Made by a program: the position numbers and the translations under genes. This document shows positions 1 to 8,622 of a stretch of 64,000 nt of DNA, piece after piece; position 1 is the first letter of the stretch, and every line of letters starts with the position of its first letter. The notes under the pieces are model-generated. The model was not told the origin of the DNA and ran no database searches. It saw only the letters and a program-made list of their open reading frames with translations. The DNA lies in NCBI RefSeq assembly GCF_003605125.1, contig NZ_QPQT01000001.1, forward strand, positions 310,001 to 374,000, read 5' to 3'. This DNA comes from Shewanella algidipiscicola (GTDB lineage: Bacteria; Pseudomonadota; Gammaproteobacteria; Enterobacterales; Shewanellaceae).

Positions 1-486
1 ATTGCCGAGCAAACCAACCTACTCGCCCTCAATGCCGCGATTGAAGCGGCGCGCGCAGGAGAGGCTGGCCGCGGTTTCGCCGTGGTGGCCGATGAAGTGC
101 GTAACCTCGCCCAGCGTACCCAGCAGTCCACGGGGGAAATTGAAGAGATGGTGGCAGGTATTCAAAGCGGTACTCAAGATGCGGTCAATGTGATGCAGCG
201 CAGTAGCCAAAAGAGTAATGATGCCGTCACTGAAATTGCGGGTACCCAAAGTACGCTCAACGAGATAAACCACTCAGTAGAGGCGATCCACGACATGAAT
301 ATCCAAGTGTCGGCCGCCGTGGAGCAACAATCATTGGCCGCAGAAGAGGTCAACCGCAGCATTACCACCATTAGTGATATTGCAGAGCAGAGCGGCCAAT
401 CGGTGGAGCAAACCGCACAGGCGTGTGACGATCTTGCTAGACTGGCAGCGGGATTACAGGTATTGGTGGCGCGTTTTCGCGTATAG
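1..486 (+). CDS. Methyl-accepting chemotaxis protein, C-terminal part (5' end outside window)
   Basis: The reading frame is open from base 1. It encodes the end of a chemoreceptor signalling domain, beginning inside the highly conserved hairpin tip ([20 protein letters not shown], then [18 protein letters not shown]). This is the part of MCPs that binds CheW and CheA. About 160 residues are present: the tip followed by the C-terminal helix of the four-helix bundle, with the usual heptad pattern ([32 protein letters not shown]). There is no C-terminal pentapeptide (NWETF type) for CheR/CheB tethering; the protein ends [10 protein letters not shown]. The ligand-binding and membrane parts lie upstream, so the stimulus cannot be told. 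A strong hairpin follows the gene. Confidence 0.95.
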   Translation: MAEQTNLLALNAAIEAARAGEAGRGFAVVADEVRNLAQRTQQSTGEIEEMVAGIQSGTQDAVNVMQRSSQKSNDAVTEIAGTQSTLNEINHSVEAIHDMNIQVSAAVEQQSLAAEEVNRSITTISDIAEQSGQSVEQTAQACDDLARLAAGLQVLVARFRV

Positions 487-510
487 CCCTGAGTCAGTAT
501 TGACTCACTT

Positions 511-540
511 ACCCCGTGAGGTGTTAGCACCTCACGGGGT
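511..540 (+). terminator. Hairpin after the MCP gene
   Basis: A perfect 13-bp stem (ACCCCGTGAGGTG with its complement) closes a 4-base TTAG loop, 25 bases after the MCP stop codon. There is no clear T-tract (AAGCCCCTAA follows), so it is either a weak intrinsic terminator or a 3' end-stabilising hairpin. Confidence 0.6.
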
Positions 541-782
541 AAGCCCCTAAGATCCGTCAGCCTAGATGCCAGCAAAACTGGTCACTAAACTCTTTCAACA
601 AACCGCCACCGACCTGTTTAGCCACAGTCTCTTGTTGTCCCATTAGCCTCATCTTAATAAACGACGCAACGCAATTGTGATCCGCTTTTTGATATTATCT
701 ACAACGCAAAAAAACGACCAAAAAGTTCTATCGCGCAGCGATAAAAGTAGGTGTCAGGATGACCCTATGAGACAATCGAGCA

Positions 783-1217
783 ATGAAAATTTATCGTAAA
801 TTACATAAAGCGCCTTTTAGGGTATTTCATATCAGTCGGCGTCGAGCGGGCCTGCGTTTAAAACGCGATATGCTGGTACTTAAAGATGCCCTGTCACAAG
901 AAAAACAGGAAACCAAAGAGATGTTGGTGACCTACAAACGCTACACTCGTAAACAGGCGAGTAAAGATGAGTTAAAGCTAGCCAATAGACAGTTAGCCGA
1001 TCTTATTAAGGGCCTAGGTTTAGGCGTTTTTGCCGTGTTACCCTTTGCGCCAATCACTATCCCCATAGTGGTGAAACTGGCTAAGGTGGTGGGCGTTGAG
1101 ATACTGCCTAGCTCTTTCAATAACTTATCAGAGCGAAAGGCCCATCTTAACCGTATGGCCCAACAGCATAAACGAGATATACACGTTGTAGAAAAAGTCA
1201 GCAATACCCCGCAGTAA
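783..1217 (+). CDS. Small LETM1-like domain protein
   Basis: This 144-residue basic protein consists almost entirely of a LETM1-like core. A charged helix (about residues 38-75, KRYTRKQASKDELKLANRQL) is followed by a hydrophobic stretch, about 77-114, containing LPFAPITIPIVVKLAK and ending LPSSFNN. The order 'LPF-P----P-L-KL--...LPS-F' is the signature of LETM1, the mitochondrial inner-membrane cation/proton exchange and ribosome-binding family. The rest of LETM1 (long C-terminal coiled coil, EF hand) is absent. The N-terminus is rich in Arg and Lys and has no signal peptide, so I expect one membrane-associated segment facing the cytoplasm. The ribosome-binding site is weak (GAG before the ATG). 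It stands alone between an MCP gene and an aminopeptidase gene. The function is not known to me; ion homeostasis or membrane-ribosome tethering are guesses by analogy. Confidence 0.7.
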   Translation: MKIYRKLHKAPFRVFHISRRRAGLRLKRDMLVLKDALSQEKQETKEMLVTYKRYTRKQASKDELKLANRQLADLIKGLGLGVFAVLPFAPITIPIVVKLAKVVGVEILPSSFNNLSERKAHLNRMAQQHKRDIHVVEKVSNTPQ

Positions 1218-1295
1218 ATCACCCGCCACATTCACCTTGTGGCGCTAGCGTGATAATCTTAATTGATTTTTTGACCTCAAATAAGATGATACCCA

Positions 1296-2657
1296 ATGAC
1301 TCCACTACTTATAACTGGCTCCAACGGCATCCCCTTGTCGATCATTGCAACTGAAGATTTTTCACAATGGTATGAGCAATTGCCAGCAGCACAACAAAAT
1401 TGGCTGAAAACCACCCAGTTTTCAGGCAAAGGATTAAGCCTTATCCCCGCCGCAAACGGAGAGCTAGCACAGGTTGTTTATGTCAGCGACTCACCCGATG
1501 CCTACTGGGTTTGCGGCGATATCGTCAACCAACTGCCCGCCAATCAGTACTACCTCGATGCCAGCGAAGCTCAATGTAAAGTCGCCGCTTTCAGTTGGGC
1601 ATTAGGGGCTTACAAGTTCGATCGTTACAAGAAAAATGATAAACAGTATCCTCAACTTGTTATTGATAATGCCGCTTTGGTCGCCAGCACATTAAAGCTG
1701 GTACGTTCGGTGACCATAGTACGCGATCTGGTTAACACCCCTGCTGCCGACATGATGCCACAAGATTTGGGCGACACCATGGAGGCCTTGGCTGAAGAGT
1801 TTGGTGGCCGAGTGACACAAATCATCGGCGATGCACTGCTTGAGCAAAACTACCCGACCATACATATGGTTGGCCGTGCCAGTGACAACCAGCCGCGGCT
1901 TATCGATTTAACCTGGGGCGATGAAAACGCGCCTAAAGTGACGCTAGTGGGTAAAGGGGTCTGTTTCGACTCGGGCGGTTTAGACCTTAAACCCGGTGCA
2001 GGCATGCGCTTGATGAAGAAAGATATGGGCGGCGCGGCCCATGTGATTGGTTTAGCCCATCAAATCATGGCCAGTAACCTGCCTGTGCGCCTGCGCGTAC
2101 TGGTACCCGCGGTAGAAAATGCGGTCTCGGCGAATGCATTTCGTCCAGGCGATGTGATCACCACCCGTAAAGGCTTAACCGTTGAGATTGATAACACCGA
2201 CGCTGAAGGCCGCTTAGTCTTGTGTGATGCCCTTGCCGATGCCTGTGATGAAAAACCCGATCTGCTGATCGACTTTGCCACCCTAACCGGCGCCATGCGC
2301 ATCGCCTTAGGTACTGAATTACCAGGCTTCTTTAGTAATGATGACGAAGTGGCTGCTGGCATTACCGCCGCTGGACTTAAGGTTGAAGATCCCGTCTGGC
2401 GCATGCCGCTGCATAAAGCCTACTTTGATCTTACTGGCAGCGATATTGCCGACTTAGCCAACTGTGGTAAGACGCCTTTTGGCGGCGCGATCACCGCCGC
2501 CTTGTATCTTGAAGCCTTTGTGGATGACAAGGTAAGCTGGAGCCATTTTGATATCATGGCATGGAACAACCGCACCTTACCCGGTCGCCCCATTGGCGGT
2601 GAAGCCTTTGGTATTCGAGCGGTGTTTGAATATCTAGCACAACGTTTCGCTAAATAG
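1296..2657 (+). CDS. Leucyl aminopeptidase family protein (M17)
   Basis: A 453-residue cytosolic metallo-aminopeptidase that removes N-terminal residues from peptides and probably forms a hexamer. The C-terminal catalytic domain carries the M17 metal and active-site motifs: VGKGVCFDSGG around residue 220 (Lys and Asp ligands), KKDMGGAA, and the family signature NTDAEGRLVL near residue 300 (Asp and Glu ligands plus the active-site Arg). The N-terminal domain is the shorter, divergent type seen in PepB-like and 'leucyl aminopeptidase family' proteins rather than the longer PepA form, and the total length is below PepA's roughly 500 residues. For that reason I do not assign pepA or pepB. It is a single gene followed by a strong bidirectional terminator. 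Confidence 0.92.
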   Translation: MTPLLITGSNGIPLSIIATEDFSQWYEQLPAAQQNWLKTTQFSGKGLSLIPAANGELAQVVYVSDSPDAYWVCGDIVNQLPANQYYLDASEAQCKVAAFSWALGAYKFDRYKKNDKQYPQLVIDNAALVASTLKLVRSVTIVRDLVNTPAADMMPQDLGDTMEALAEEFGGRVTQIIGDALLEQNYPTIHMVGRASDNQPRLIDLTWGDENAPKVTLVGKGVCFDSGGLDLKPGAGMRLMKKDMGGAAHVIGLAHQIMASNLPVRLRVLVPAVENAVSANAFRPGDVITTRKGLTVEIDNTDAEGRLVLCDALADACDEKPDLLIDFATLTGAMRIALGTELPGFFSNDDEVAAGITAAGLKVEDPVWRMPLHKAYFDLTGSDIADLANCGKTPFGGAITAALYLEAFVDDKVSWSHFDIMAWNNRTLPGRPIGGEAFGIRAVFEYLAQRFAK

Positions 2658-2680
2658 CCGTTTTAAAACAGCCAACCAAC

Positions 2681-2717
2681 AAAAAGCCCAAGGCAATGTA
2701 ATTGCCTTGGGCTTTTT
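2681..2717. terminator. Bidirectional intrinsic terminator
   Basis: A long stem (AAAAAGCCCAAGGCAAT with its complement) around a GTA loop has T-tracts on both strands. It lies between the convergent M17 aminopeptidase and ybiT genes and should terminate both. Confidence 0.9.
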
Positions 2718-2739
2718 TATCAATGAGGTTTAGCGGCGA

Positions 2740-4335
2740 TTAGGCATCGACACCCTTGCTACGCAAGAACTCATCGTAAGTACCTCTGAAATCGTTCACG
2801 CCATCGGCGGTGATCTCAATAATACGGGTGGCGAGTGATGATACAAATGCGCGGTCATGACTGACAAACAACAATGTGCCTTCATACATCTCTAGTGCAT
2901 TGTTGAGCGACTCAATCGATTCCATGTCCAAGTGGTTGGTTGGCTCATCCATAACCAAGATGTTGGGCTTTTGCATGATGAGTTTACCAAATAGCATACG
3001 GCCCTTTTCACCACCTGATAACACCTTGACTGACTTCTTGATGTCATCAGAGCCAAACAACATACGGCCTAAGTAACCACGAACGCTTTGATCGTCATCT
3101 TCTGGCTTGCGCCACTGGCTCATCCAGTCAAATAAGGTCATGTCGTTTTCAAAATCAGACTCATGATCCTGGGCGTAATAACCTATGGCTGAGTTTTCAG
3201 ACCATTGGATGCTGCCTTCATCTTGTGGAATATCATGGATAAGGGTACGTAACATGGTGGTTTTACCCACACCGTTTTCACCCAGTATCGCAATACGCTC
3301 GCCCACTTCAGCAATCAGGTTAACGCCTTTAAATAGCGGCTTGCTATCGAAACCTTTAGCTAAATCTTCAACCACTAATGCGTTGCGGAACAGTTTCTTT
3401 TCCTGCTCGAAACGGATAAATGGATTCACACGGCTTGAGGCTTTCACCTCTTCAAGCTTAATTTTATCAATCTGCTTGGCACGTGAGGTCGCCTGTTTCG
3501 CTTTAGAGGCGTTAGCCGAGAAGCGTGCAACGAAGCCTTGAAGTTCAGCAATTTGCGCTTTCTTCTTAGCATTATCAGACATCAAACGCTCACGAGCTTG
3601 GTTAGCCGCCATCATATACTCATCGTAGTTACCCGGATAAACGCGCAGTTCGCCGTAATCCAAGTCAGCCATGTGAGTACAGACAGAGTTTAAGAAATAT
3701 CTATCGTGCGAGATGATGATCATGGTGCTGTTACGCTGGTTGAGCATCTCTTGTAACCAACGAATGGTGTCGATATCCAAGTTGTTGGTAGGCTCATCGA
3801 GTAGCAAGATATCTGGGTCACTAAACAGTGCCTGAGCAAGCAGCACACGCAGCTTAAAACCTGGTGCGATTTCGCTCATCAAACCAAAGTGTTGCTCAAG
3901 CGGAATACCCACGCCCAGCAATAATTCACCGGCGCGAGATTCGGCGGTATAACCGTCCATCTCAGCAAATTCCATCTCAAGCTCAGCCACTTTAATGCCA
4001 TCTTCTTCACTCATTTCTGGCAAAGAGTAGATGCGGTCACGCTCTTGCTTGACTTTCCACAGCTCAGCATGGCCCATGATCACAGTATCAACCACGTTGA
4101 ACTCTTCATAACCAAACTGGTTCTGGCTTAACTTACCTAGACGCTCGTTGACATCGAGTGACACGTTACCCGAAGTAGGCTCAAGCTCGCCGCCTAAGAT
4201 CTTCATGAAGGTTGATTTACCACAACCATTAGCGCCGATAAGACCGTAGCGATTGCCGCCGCCAAATTTGACTGAGATGTTTTCAAACAGCGGCTTAGAG
4301 CCAAACTGCATGGTGATATTAGCTGTTGTGATCAA
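2740..4335 (-). CDS. ybiT: ABC-F family ATPase YbiT
   Basis: This 531-residue soluble tandem ABC ATPase belongs to the ABC-F family of translation factors, which bind the ribosomal E site. There are no transmembrane segments. The first nucleotide-binding domain has Walker [10 protein letters not shown] and Walker [13 protein letters not shown]. Its signature is the degenerate [18 protein letters not shown] typical of YbiT, in place of LSGG. A charged linker follows (about residues 240-310). The second domain has [18 protein letters not shown] and [11 protein letters not shown]. Length matches E. coli YbiT (530). It is a single gene, sharing its 3' terminator with the convergent aminopeptidase. 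It is probably housekeeping; antibiotic-resistance ABC-F proteins have different linkers. Confidence 0.95.
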   Translation of the reverse strand: MITTANITMQFGSKPLFENISVKFGGGNRYGLIGANGCGKSTFMKILGGELEPTSGNVSLDVNERLGKLSQNQFGYEEFNVVDTVIMGHAELWKVKQERDRIYSLPEMSEEDGIKVAELEMEFAEMDGYTAESRAGELLLGVGIPLEQHFGLMSEIAPGFKLRVLLAQALFSDPDILLLDEPTNNLDIDTIRWLQEMLNQRNSTMIIISHDRYFLNSVCTHMADLDYGELRVYPGNYDEYMMAANQARERLMSDNAKKKAQIAELQGFVARFSANASKAKQATSRAKQIDKIKLEEVKASSRVNPFIRFEQEKKLFRNALVVEDLAKGFDSKPLFKGVNLIAEVGERIAILGENGVGKTTMLRTLIHDIPQDEGSIQWSENSAIGYYAQDHESDFENDMTLFDWMSQWRKPEDDDQSVRGYLGRMLFGSDDIKKSVKVLSGGEKGRMLFGKLIMQKPNILVMDEPTNHLDMESIESLNNALEMYEGTLLFVSHDRAFVSSLATRIIEITADGVNDFRGTYDEFLRSKGVDA

Positions 4336-4541
4336 TGTGAAATTCCGAAATTAGTTAAGCGAAGCGCTGCCAATGATGACCATCTGATACCCAAACTGGC
4401 TAAAGACACTCAGTCAAGGCTGCAGTGATGATACACCGCGCTAAAAGGGACAAATTAAAGCGCGCTACTATAGCGATTTAGGTGGTAATTAGCAATGACA
4501 ACCCTAAAGATTCCCCAGAAAAGCTGCATAAAATATCGACA

Positions 4542-4568
4542 CCATGACGTAGCCAAGCTACGTCATGG
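4542..4568 (-). terminator. Hairpin downstream of copA
   Basis: A perfect 12-bp stem (CCATGACGTAGC with its complement) around a 3-base CAA loop lies 48 bases beyond the copA stop. No strong T-tract follows on the minus strand, so efficiency is uncertain. Confidence 0.55.
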
Positions 4569-4615
4569 CTAACAACAACTAACAACCAACCCAGCCCGAA
4601 GAGAGTGCGTTCCCC

Positions 4616-6925
4616 CTATTTTTCATGAGAAATGGCTCCTAAACGCAGTCCTCGTAACCGATTGGCATTGGTTACCACAGTCAAAGAAGACAGCGCCATC
4701 GCTGCGCCCGCCACCACAGGGCTAAGTAACCAGCCAGTGAACGGAAACAAGACGCCTGCGGCCACTGGGATCCCCAAGGTGTTATAAATAAAGGCACCAA
4801 ACAGATTCTGCTTAATATTGTTCATGGTGGCGTTAGCCAGCATAAAGGTATCGGCCAAGGTCATTACGCGTTCAGAAAGTAAGGTGATACCCGCACTCTC
4901 TATCGCCACATCCGTACCGCTGCCCATCGCTATGCCGACATCGGCTTTGGCTAACGCAGGGGCATCGTTAATACCATCCCCCACCATAGCAACCACTTCC
5001 CCTTTTGATTGACGCGCCTCGATAAGCGCCAGCTTTTGCTCTGGACTCACCTCGGCGATCACATCGCTAATGCCCACCTGCTGCGCGACGGCCGTTGCGG
5101 TGTGCTGATTATCGCCACTGAGCAGTACCACTTTTTTGCCTTGTCGCAACAGGGCTGCCACCGCTGCTTGCGCATCGGCCTTTATGGGATCGGCAATCGC
5201 CACTACGGCCTGTAGATGACCATCTATGGCACAATAAATCGGCGTTTTTCCTACTTGGGCAAAATCACTGACATGGCTTGATGCTAACGCAATATCACCA
5301 ATCTGCTCTGCTTGCATTAACTTAAGGTTACCGGCCACCAATGTATGGCCACCCACCTTGGCCACAATCCCTTGGCCGGTGATATTGTTAAAACTGTCAA
5401 CCTCGCCAAGCACTAATTCACGGCGTTTTGCCTCTGTTATCATGGCCGCCGCTAAGGGGTGCTGTGAACGCTGCTGCGCGCTGGCCAGCAAGGCAATTAA
5501 CTTATCTTCACTAAGAGGGCTTGGCGCTTCATTATCGACACCTTGATTGCCAGCAAGCTGATTGTCACGGGTCATCTCGGCGATCGTGACCACATCGGTG
5601 ACAGCAGGCTTGCCCTGAGTGATAGTGCCAGTTTTATCGAGCACTACTGTGGTCACTTTACTGGCCGTCTGCAACGCTTCACCATTTTTAAGCAACACGC
5701 CCATCTGCGCCGCACGGCCCACCGCCACCATGATCGACATCGGCGTCGCTAGCCCTAGTGCACAGGGGCAGGCAATAATCAATACCGTAGTTAACACCAC
5801 CAGCGCGTGGCTCAACTGGGGTGCAGGCCCCACCACAAACCACACTATGGCGGCAACAATGGCGATCAACACCACCACAGGAACAAAATAGGCAGCAATT
5901 TTATCGGTCAGCCTGCCGATGGGCAGTTTCGAGGTTTGCGCCTGTTGCACCAGTTCGATAATTTTTGCCAGTTTAGTCTGCTGTTGTTTGGCGGTGACCC
6001 GATAAACTAGGCTGCCATTTTCATTGACCGTCCCAGCACTTAGTTTATCCTCAGGTTGCTTCTCTACCGGCACTGGCTCACCGGTTAACATCGCTTCATT
6101 GATCAGCGCCTGCCCCTCAAGTACGTCACCGTCCAGTGCTACACGCTCACCAGGTTTAAGGCGCAACTTGTCCCCAATCTTAATGGCGCTAATCTCGACA
6201 ATTTCATCGCCAGCATCTGTCACTCGAGTGGCGCTGGTCACTTGCAAGCCAATCAGTTTACTGACCGCCTCACTGGTTTTACCGCGTGCACGCAGCTCCA
6301 TCGCATGGCCTAGATTAATTAAGCCTAAAATCATCACACTGGCCTCAAAATAAACATGGCGGGTGTCTGCTGGGAACCACTGGGGTATGACAACCACCAG
6401 CATAGAATAGAGCCACGCCGAACTGGTGCCCAACACAATAAGGGTATCCATATTGGCGCTGCCTGCCTTAAGCGCGCTGTACATGCCACGATAAAAATGG
6501 CCACCTGTGGTGATAAGCAGTACGAAAGTGAGCCCTCCCATGATCCCCCAGCCCACTTGCTGTGCGGGGCTGTTGATCATCATCTCATAACCTAACAATC
6601 CCCACAGCATCATAGGTACACCGAGCGCAAGCGCCGCCATGGATTGCCATAACCGGGTGTGGTACTCCTTACGCTCATTTTCTTGTCGCTCTTTGATAGC
6701 TAACTGCTGGTCGATCACTTGCTGACCGGGATAGCCGGCGTTTGCTAATGCGCTAGCCACCCGCTGCGCCTGAGCTATCCCCACCACAGTCACCTGTTTG
6801 TCGGCAAGGTTGACTGATGTCTCGACCTGCTCACCATCGCTAGCTAATGCCGCCATGGCTTTATCAATTTTGGCTACGCAGCTGGCGCAATTCATGGTCG
6901 GCACATAAAAGGTGAGTTTATCCAT
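4616..6925 (-). CDS. copA: Copper-exporting P1B-type ATPase
   Basis: A 769-residue inner-membrane pump that uses ATP to export Cu(I) from the cytoplasm. Visible features in order: one N-terminal heavy-metal-associated domain (about residues 1-70) with the metal motif TMNCASC (Cys13, Cys16); paired hydrophobic segments; the actuator TGEP motif; the intramembrane CPC (Cys386-Pro-Cys388) that defines Cu+ transport; the phosphorylation site DKTGTIT (Asp430); the SQHPL nucleotide-site motif; and the hinge GDGINDAPALA. Many gammaproteobacterial CopA proteins have two HMA domains, while this one has one. AGGAG lies 7 bases before the ATG. It is divergent from a CueR-like gene, and the promoter between them carries a MerR-type operator, so copper induction is expected. 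Confidence 0.96.
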   Translation of the reverse strand: MDKLTFYVPTMNCASCVAKIDKAMAALASDGEQVETSVNLADKQVTVVGIAQAQRVASALANAGYPGQQVIDQQLAIKERQENERKEYHTRLWQSMAALALGVPMMLWGLLGYEMMINSPAQQVGWGIMGGLTFVLLITTGGHFYRGMYSALKAGSANMDTLIVLGTSSAWLYSMLVVVIPQWFPADTRHVYFEASVMILGLINLGHAMELRARGKTSEAVSKLIGLQVTSATRVTDAGDEIVEISAIKIGDKLRLKPGERVALDGDVLEGQALINEAMLTGEPVPVEKQPEDKLSAGTVNENGSLVYRVTAKQQQTKLAKIIELVQQAQTSKLPIGRLTDKIAAYFVPVVVLIAIVAAIVWFVVGPAPQLSHALVVLTTVLIIACPCALGLATPMSIMVAVGRAAQMGVLLKNGEALQTASKVTTVVLDKTGTITQGKPAVTDVVTIAEMTRDNQLAGNQGVDNEAPSPLSEDKLIALLASAQQRSQHPLAAAMITEAKRRELVLGEVDSFNNITGQGIVAKVGGHTLVAGNLKLMQAEQIGDIALASSHVSDFAQVGKTPIYCAIDGHLQAVVAIADPIKADAQAAVAALLRQGKKVVLLSGDNQHTATAVAQQVGISDVIAEVSPEQKLALIEARQSKGEVVAMVGDGINDAPALAKADVGIAMGSGTDVAIESAGITLLSERVMTLADTFMLANATMNNIKQNLFGAFIYNTLGIPVAAGVLFPFTGWLLSPVVAGAAMALSSLTVVTNANRLRGLRLGAISHEK

Positions 6926-6973
6926 GGTATGACTCCTCTGTGATGGATATTAATTTGTCTTTCTCTACCATCA

Positions 6974-7004
6974 AGCGTAATGTCTCCTCTAATGGGAGAG
7001 TCAA
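6974..7004 (-). promoter_or_regulatory. MerR-type copA promoter with CueR operator
   Basis: On the minus strand a -35 TTGACT (6999-7004) and a weak -10 TACGCT (6974-6979) are separated by 19 bp, the over-long spacing that MerR regulators correct by twisting DNA. The spacer holds an inverted repeat, TCTCC-N7-GGAGA (6983-6999). Position, spacing and the adjacent cueR gene support a CueR operator. The arms differ from the E. coli ACCTTCC consensus. Confidence 0.7.
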
Positions 7005-7019
7005 TGTGTGGAGTTAACT

Positions 7020-7409
7020 ATGATCAATATTGGTGAGGCAGCAAAACTGACAGGCTTATCGGTTAAAAGCATCCGCTATTATCACGATATCGGTCTCGTA
7101 TGTGCCGAGCGTGGCGATAACGGTTACCGTTATTACAACCATATTCAGTTGGATGAATTGCATTTTTTGCATCACTGCCGTGAGCTTGGCTTCAGCCTAG
7201 AGGACTGCCGTGCGCTACTGAATTTAAAAAGTGATACTGGCCGCTGCGCCGAAGATGTCAAGCGCATTGCCAATGTGCATCTTGCTGAGATTAACCGGCG
7301 CATCGAGCAACTGAGTCAACTGAAACAACAACTGAGTGACTTGATCGATCACTGCGCAGGCGGCGCCCAACCAGACTGCGCCATTTTAAAAGGCTTAAGC
7401 GGAAAATAG
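7020..7409 (+). CDS. cueR: CueR-like copper-responsive MerR regulator
   Basis: A 129-residue MerR-family activator. The winged-helix DNA-binding region is MINIGEAAKLTGLSVKSIRY, a dimerisation helix follows (residues about 80-110), and the C-terminal metal loop contains two cysteines seven residues apart (CAGGAQPDC). This is the Cx7C arrangement that CueR uses to bind Cu(I). I chose the ATG at 7020 because GGAG (7010-7013) sits 6 bases before it; an in-frame GTG at 7008 would add four residues and lacks a site. It is divergent from copA and should bind the operator between them. Other metals (Ag, Au) are also possible inducers in this family. Confidence 0.92.
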   Translation: MINIGEAAKLTGLSVKSIRYYHDIGLVCAERGDNGYRYYNHIQLDELHFLHHCRELGFSLEDCRALLNLKSDTGRCAEDVKRIANVHLAEINRRIEQLSQLKQQLSDLIDHCAGGAQPDCAILKGLSGK

Positions 7410-7412
7410 CGC

Positions 7413-7643
7413 TTAATTTGAACGCTTAAAGGGTAATTTTTGCATTAACCAGCGCTGAGTGTTGCGCTGTTGCTGCGTGTTTAAACCAAAATAGATACAT
7501 AACCAAGGAGAAAGCAAAATATACCAAGGTAACTGCGGCCCTTGTGGCTGAAGCAACAGATAAAAGAAGCCACTGTAAATCACTAACACACCCACAATGC
7601 CAACCAGCAACATCAACTGCTTGGCCACTTTTTCTATCCACAT
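7413..7643 (-). CDS. Small two-helix membrane protein, unknown
   Basis: This 76-residue protein has two hydrophobic segments, about residues 9-31 (LMLLVGIVGVLVIYSGFFYL) and 38-55 (LPWYILLSPWLCIYFGL). A basic C-terminus ends KLPFKRSN. It is probably an inner-membrane protein. I do not recognise the family. It converges on cueR with only 3 bases between stops. The ribosome-binding site is weak (GGCAGAG). A second minus-strand frame overlaps it (7426-7641), but its composition is less protein-like. Confidence 0.55.
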   Translation of the reverse strand: MWIEKVAKQLMLLVGIVGVLVIYSGFFYLLLQPQGPQLPWYILLSPWLCIYFGLNTQQQRNTQRWLMQKLPFKRSN

Positions 7644-7811
7644 AATCTCTGCCTAACCTCTTATGACCTATATATTAGTGTACAAGGTATTTAAATGTTG
7701 CTCACATAATCGCTGACAAATATCTAAGACTCGCTGCGACGTATATGACGTTTATGACTGAACAAGCTAGTTAAGTATCACTCATTTAGCTCATTGATGA
7801 AATGGGCCAAC

Positions 7812-7835
7812 AAAAAACGGGCATACGCCCGTTTT
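7812..7835 (-). terminator. Terminator of the branched-chain degradation operon
   Basis: AAAACGGGC and GCCCGTTTT form a compact hairpin with a 4-base loop and a T-tract on the minus strand, 25 bases after the last gene of the operon. It also has T's on the plus strand. Confidence 0.8.
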
Positions 7836-7859
7836 GCTTGGTGTATCAAAACAGTTAAC

Positions 7860-8618
7860 TTAAATACGAATGCCACCGTCGATTTCAAATACTCGGCCGT
7901 TAACATAATCGTTTTCGATGATAAATTTAACCGTTGAGGCTATCTCACTCGCTTGACCTAAACGGCCAACCGGCACCATCTTCTCAAGACGCTCAAGCGC
8001 TTCTGGCTTCATGGCCGCTGTCATCTCGGTTTCTATCACACCGGGTGCTACGGCTGCGCTGCGAATATTATAGCGCGCGAGCTCTTTCGCCCAACCAACC
8101 GACATCGCAGCGACACCGGCCTTTGACGCCGCATAGTTGGTTTGACCAATATTACCGGCCTTAGCAAGACTGGAGATATTGATGATCACGCCCTGCTGCT
8201 GTGATTCAATCATGGCGGCTGCCGCTTCACGGCCACACAAGAATGACCCCGTCAGATTCACATTGATCACCGCTTGGAATTGCGCAAATGACATACGGTC
8301 GGTCACCTTGCCATCTTTGGCTTTGACCAACATGCCGTCGAGCAAAATACCAGCATTGTTGATTAACACATTCACTTGTCCGAAATCTTCTAAGATGTAG
8401 CCAAACCCCGCCACGACATCTTCTTCATCGGTGATATCAAAAGCGTAACCTTGAACTTCGGTCGCCGCGCCAATATCGGCGCAGGCGCGTTCGAGTTTTT
8501 CTTGATCGACATCGATAAGCGCCAATTTCGCCCCAGCCGCCGCTAACTCTTGTGCCATCGCAAAACCAAGTCCGCCTGCGCCACCTGTGATGACGACTAC
8601 CTTATCTTTTAAATCCAT
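7860..8618 (-). CDS. SDR-family oxidoreductase, probably 3-hydroxy-2-methylbutyryl-CoA dehydrogenase
   Basis: A 252-residue short-chain dehydrogenase. The Rossmann motif TGGAGGLG is near the N-terminus, followed by the NNAG motif (LINNAGILLDG), the catalytic Ser of ISSLA and the YAASK active site (Tyr-x3-Lys), with C-terminal NGRVFEIDGG. The start is set at 8618 (MDLKDKVVV) because AAAGGG lies 7 bases before it; longer forms would overlap mmsB. It is the last gene of the operon, 4 bases after mmsB. In Shewanella branched-chain degradation clusters this position is called ivdG, and the enzyme oxidises 2-methyl-3-hydroxybutyryl-CoA in isoleucine breakdown. That substrate is inferred from context; the sequence alone gives only an NAD(P)-dependent FabG-like reductase. 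Confidence 0.88.
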   Translation of the reverse strand: MDLKDKVVVITGGAGGLGFAMAQELAAAGAKLALIDVDQEKLERACADIGAATEVQGYAFDITDEEDVVAGFGYILEDFGQVNVLINNAGILLDGMLVKAKDGKVTDRMSFAQFQAVINVNLTGSFLCGREAAAAMIESQQQGVIINISSLAKAGNIGQTNYAASKAGVAAMSVGWAKELARYNIRSAAVAPGVIETEMTAAMKPEALERLEKMVPVGRLGQASEIASTVKFIIENDYVNGRVFEIDGGIRI

Positions 8619-8622
8619 CAAC

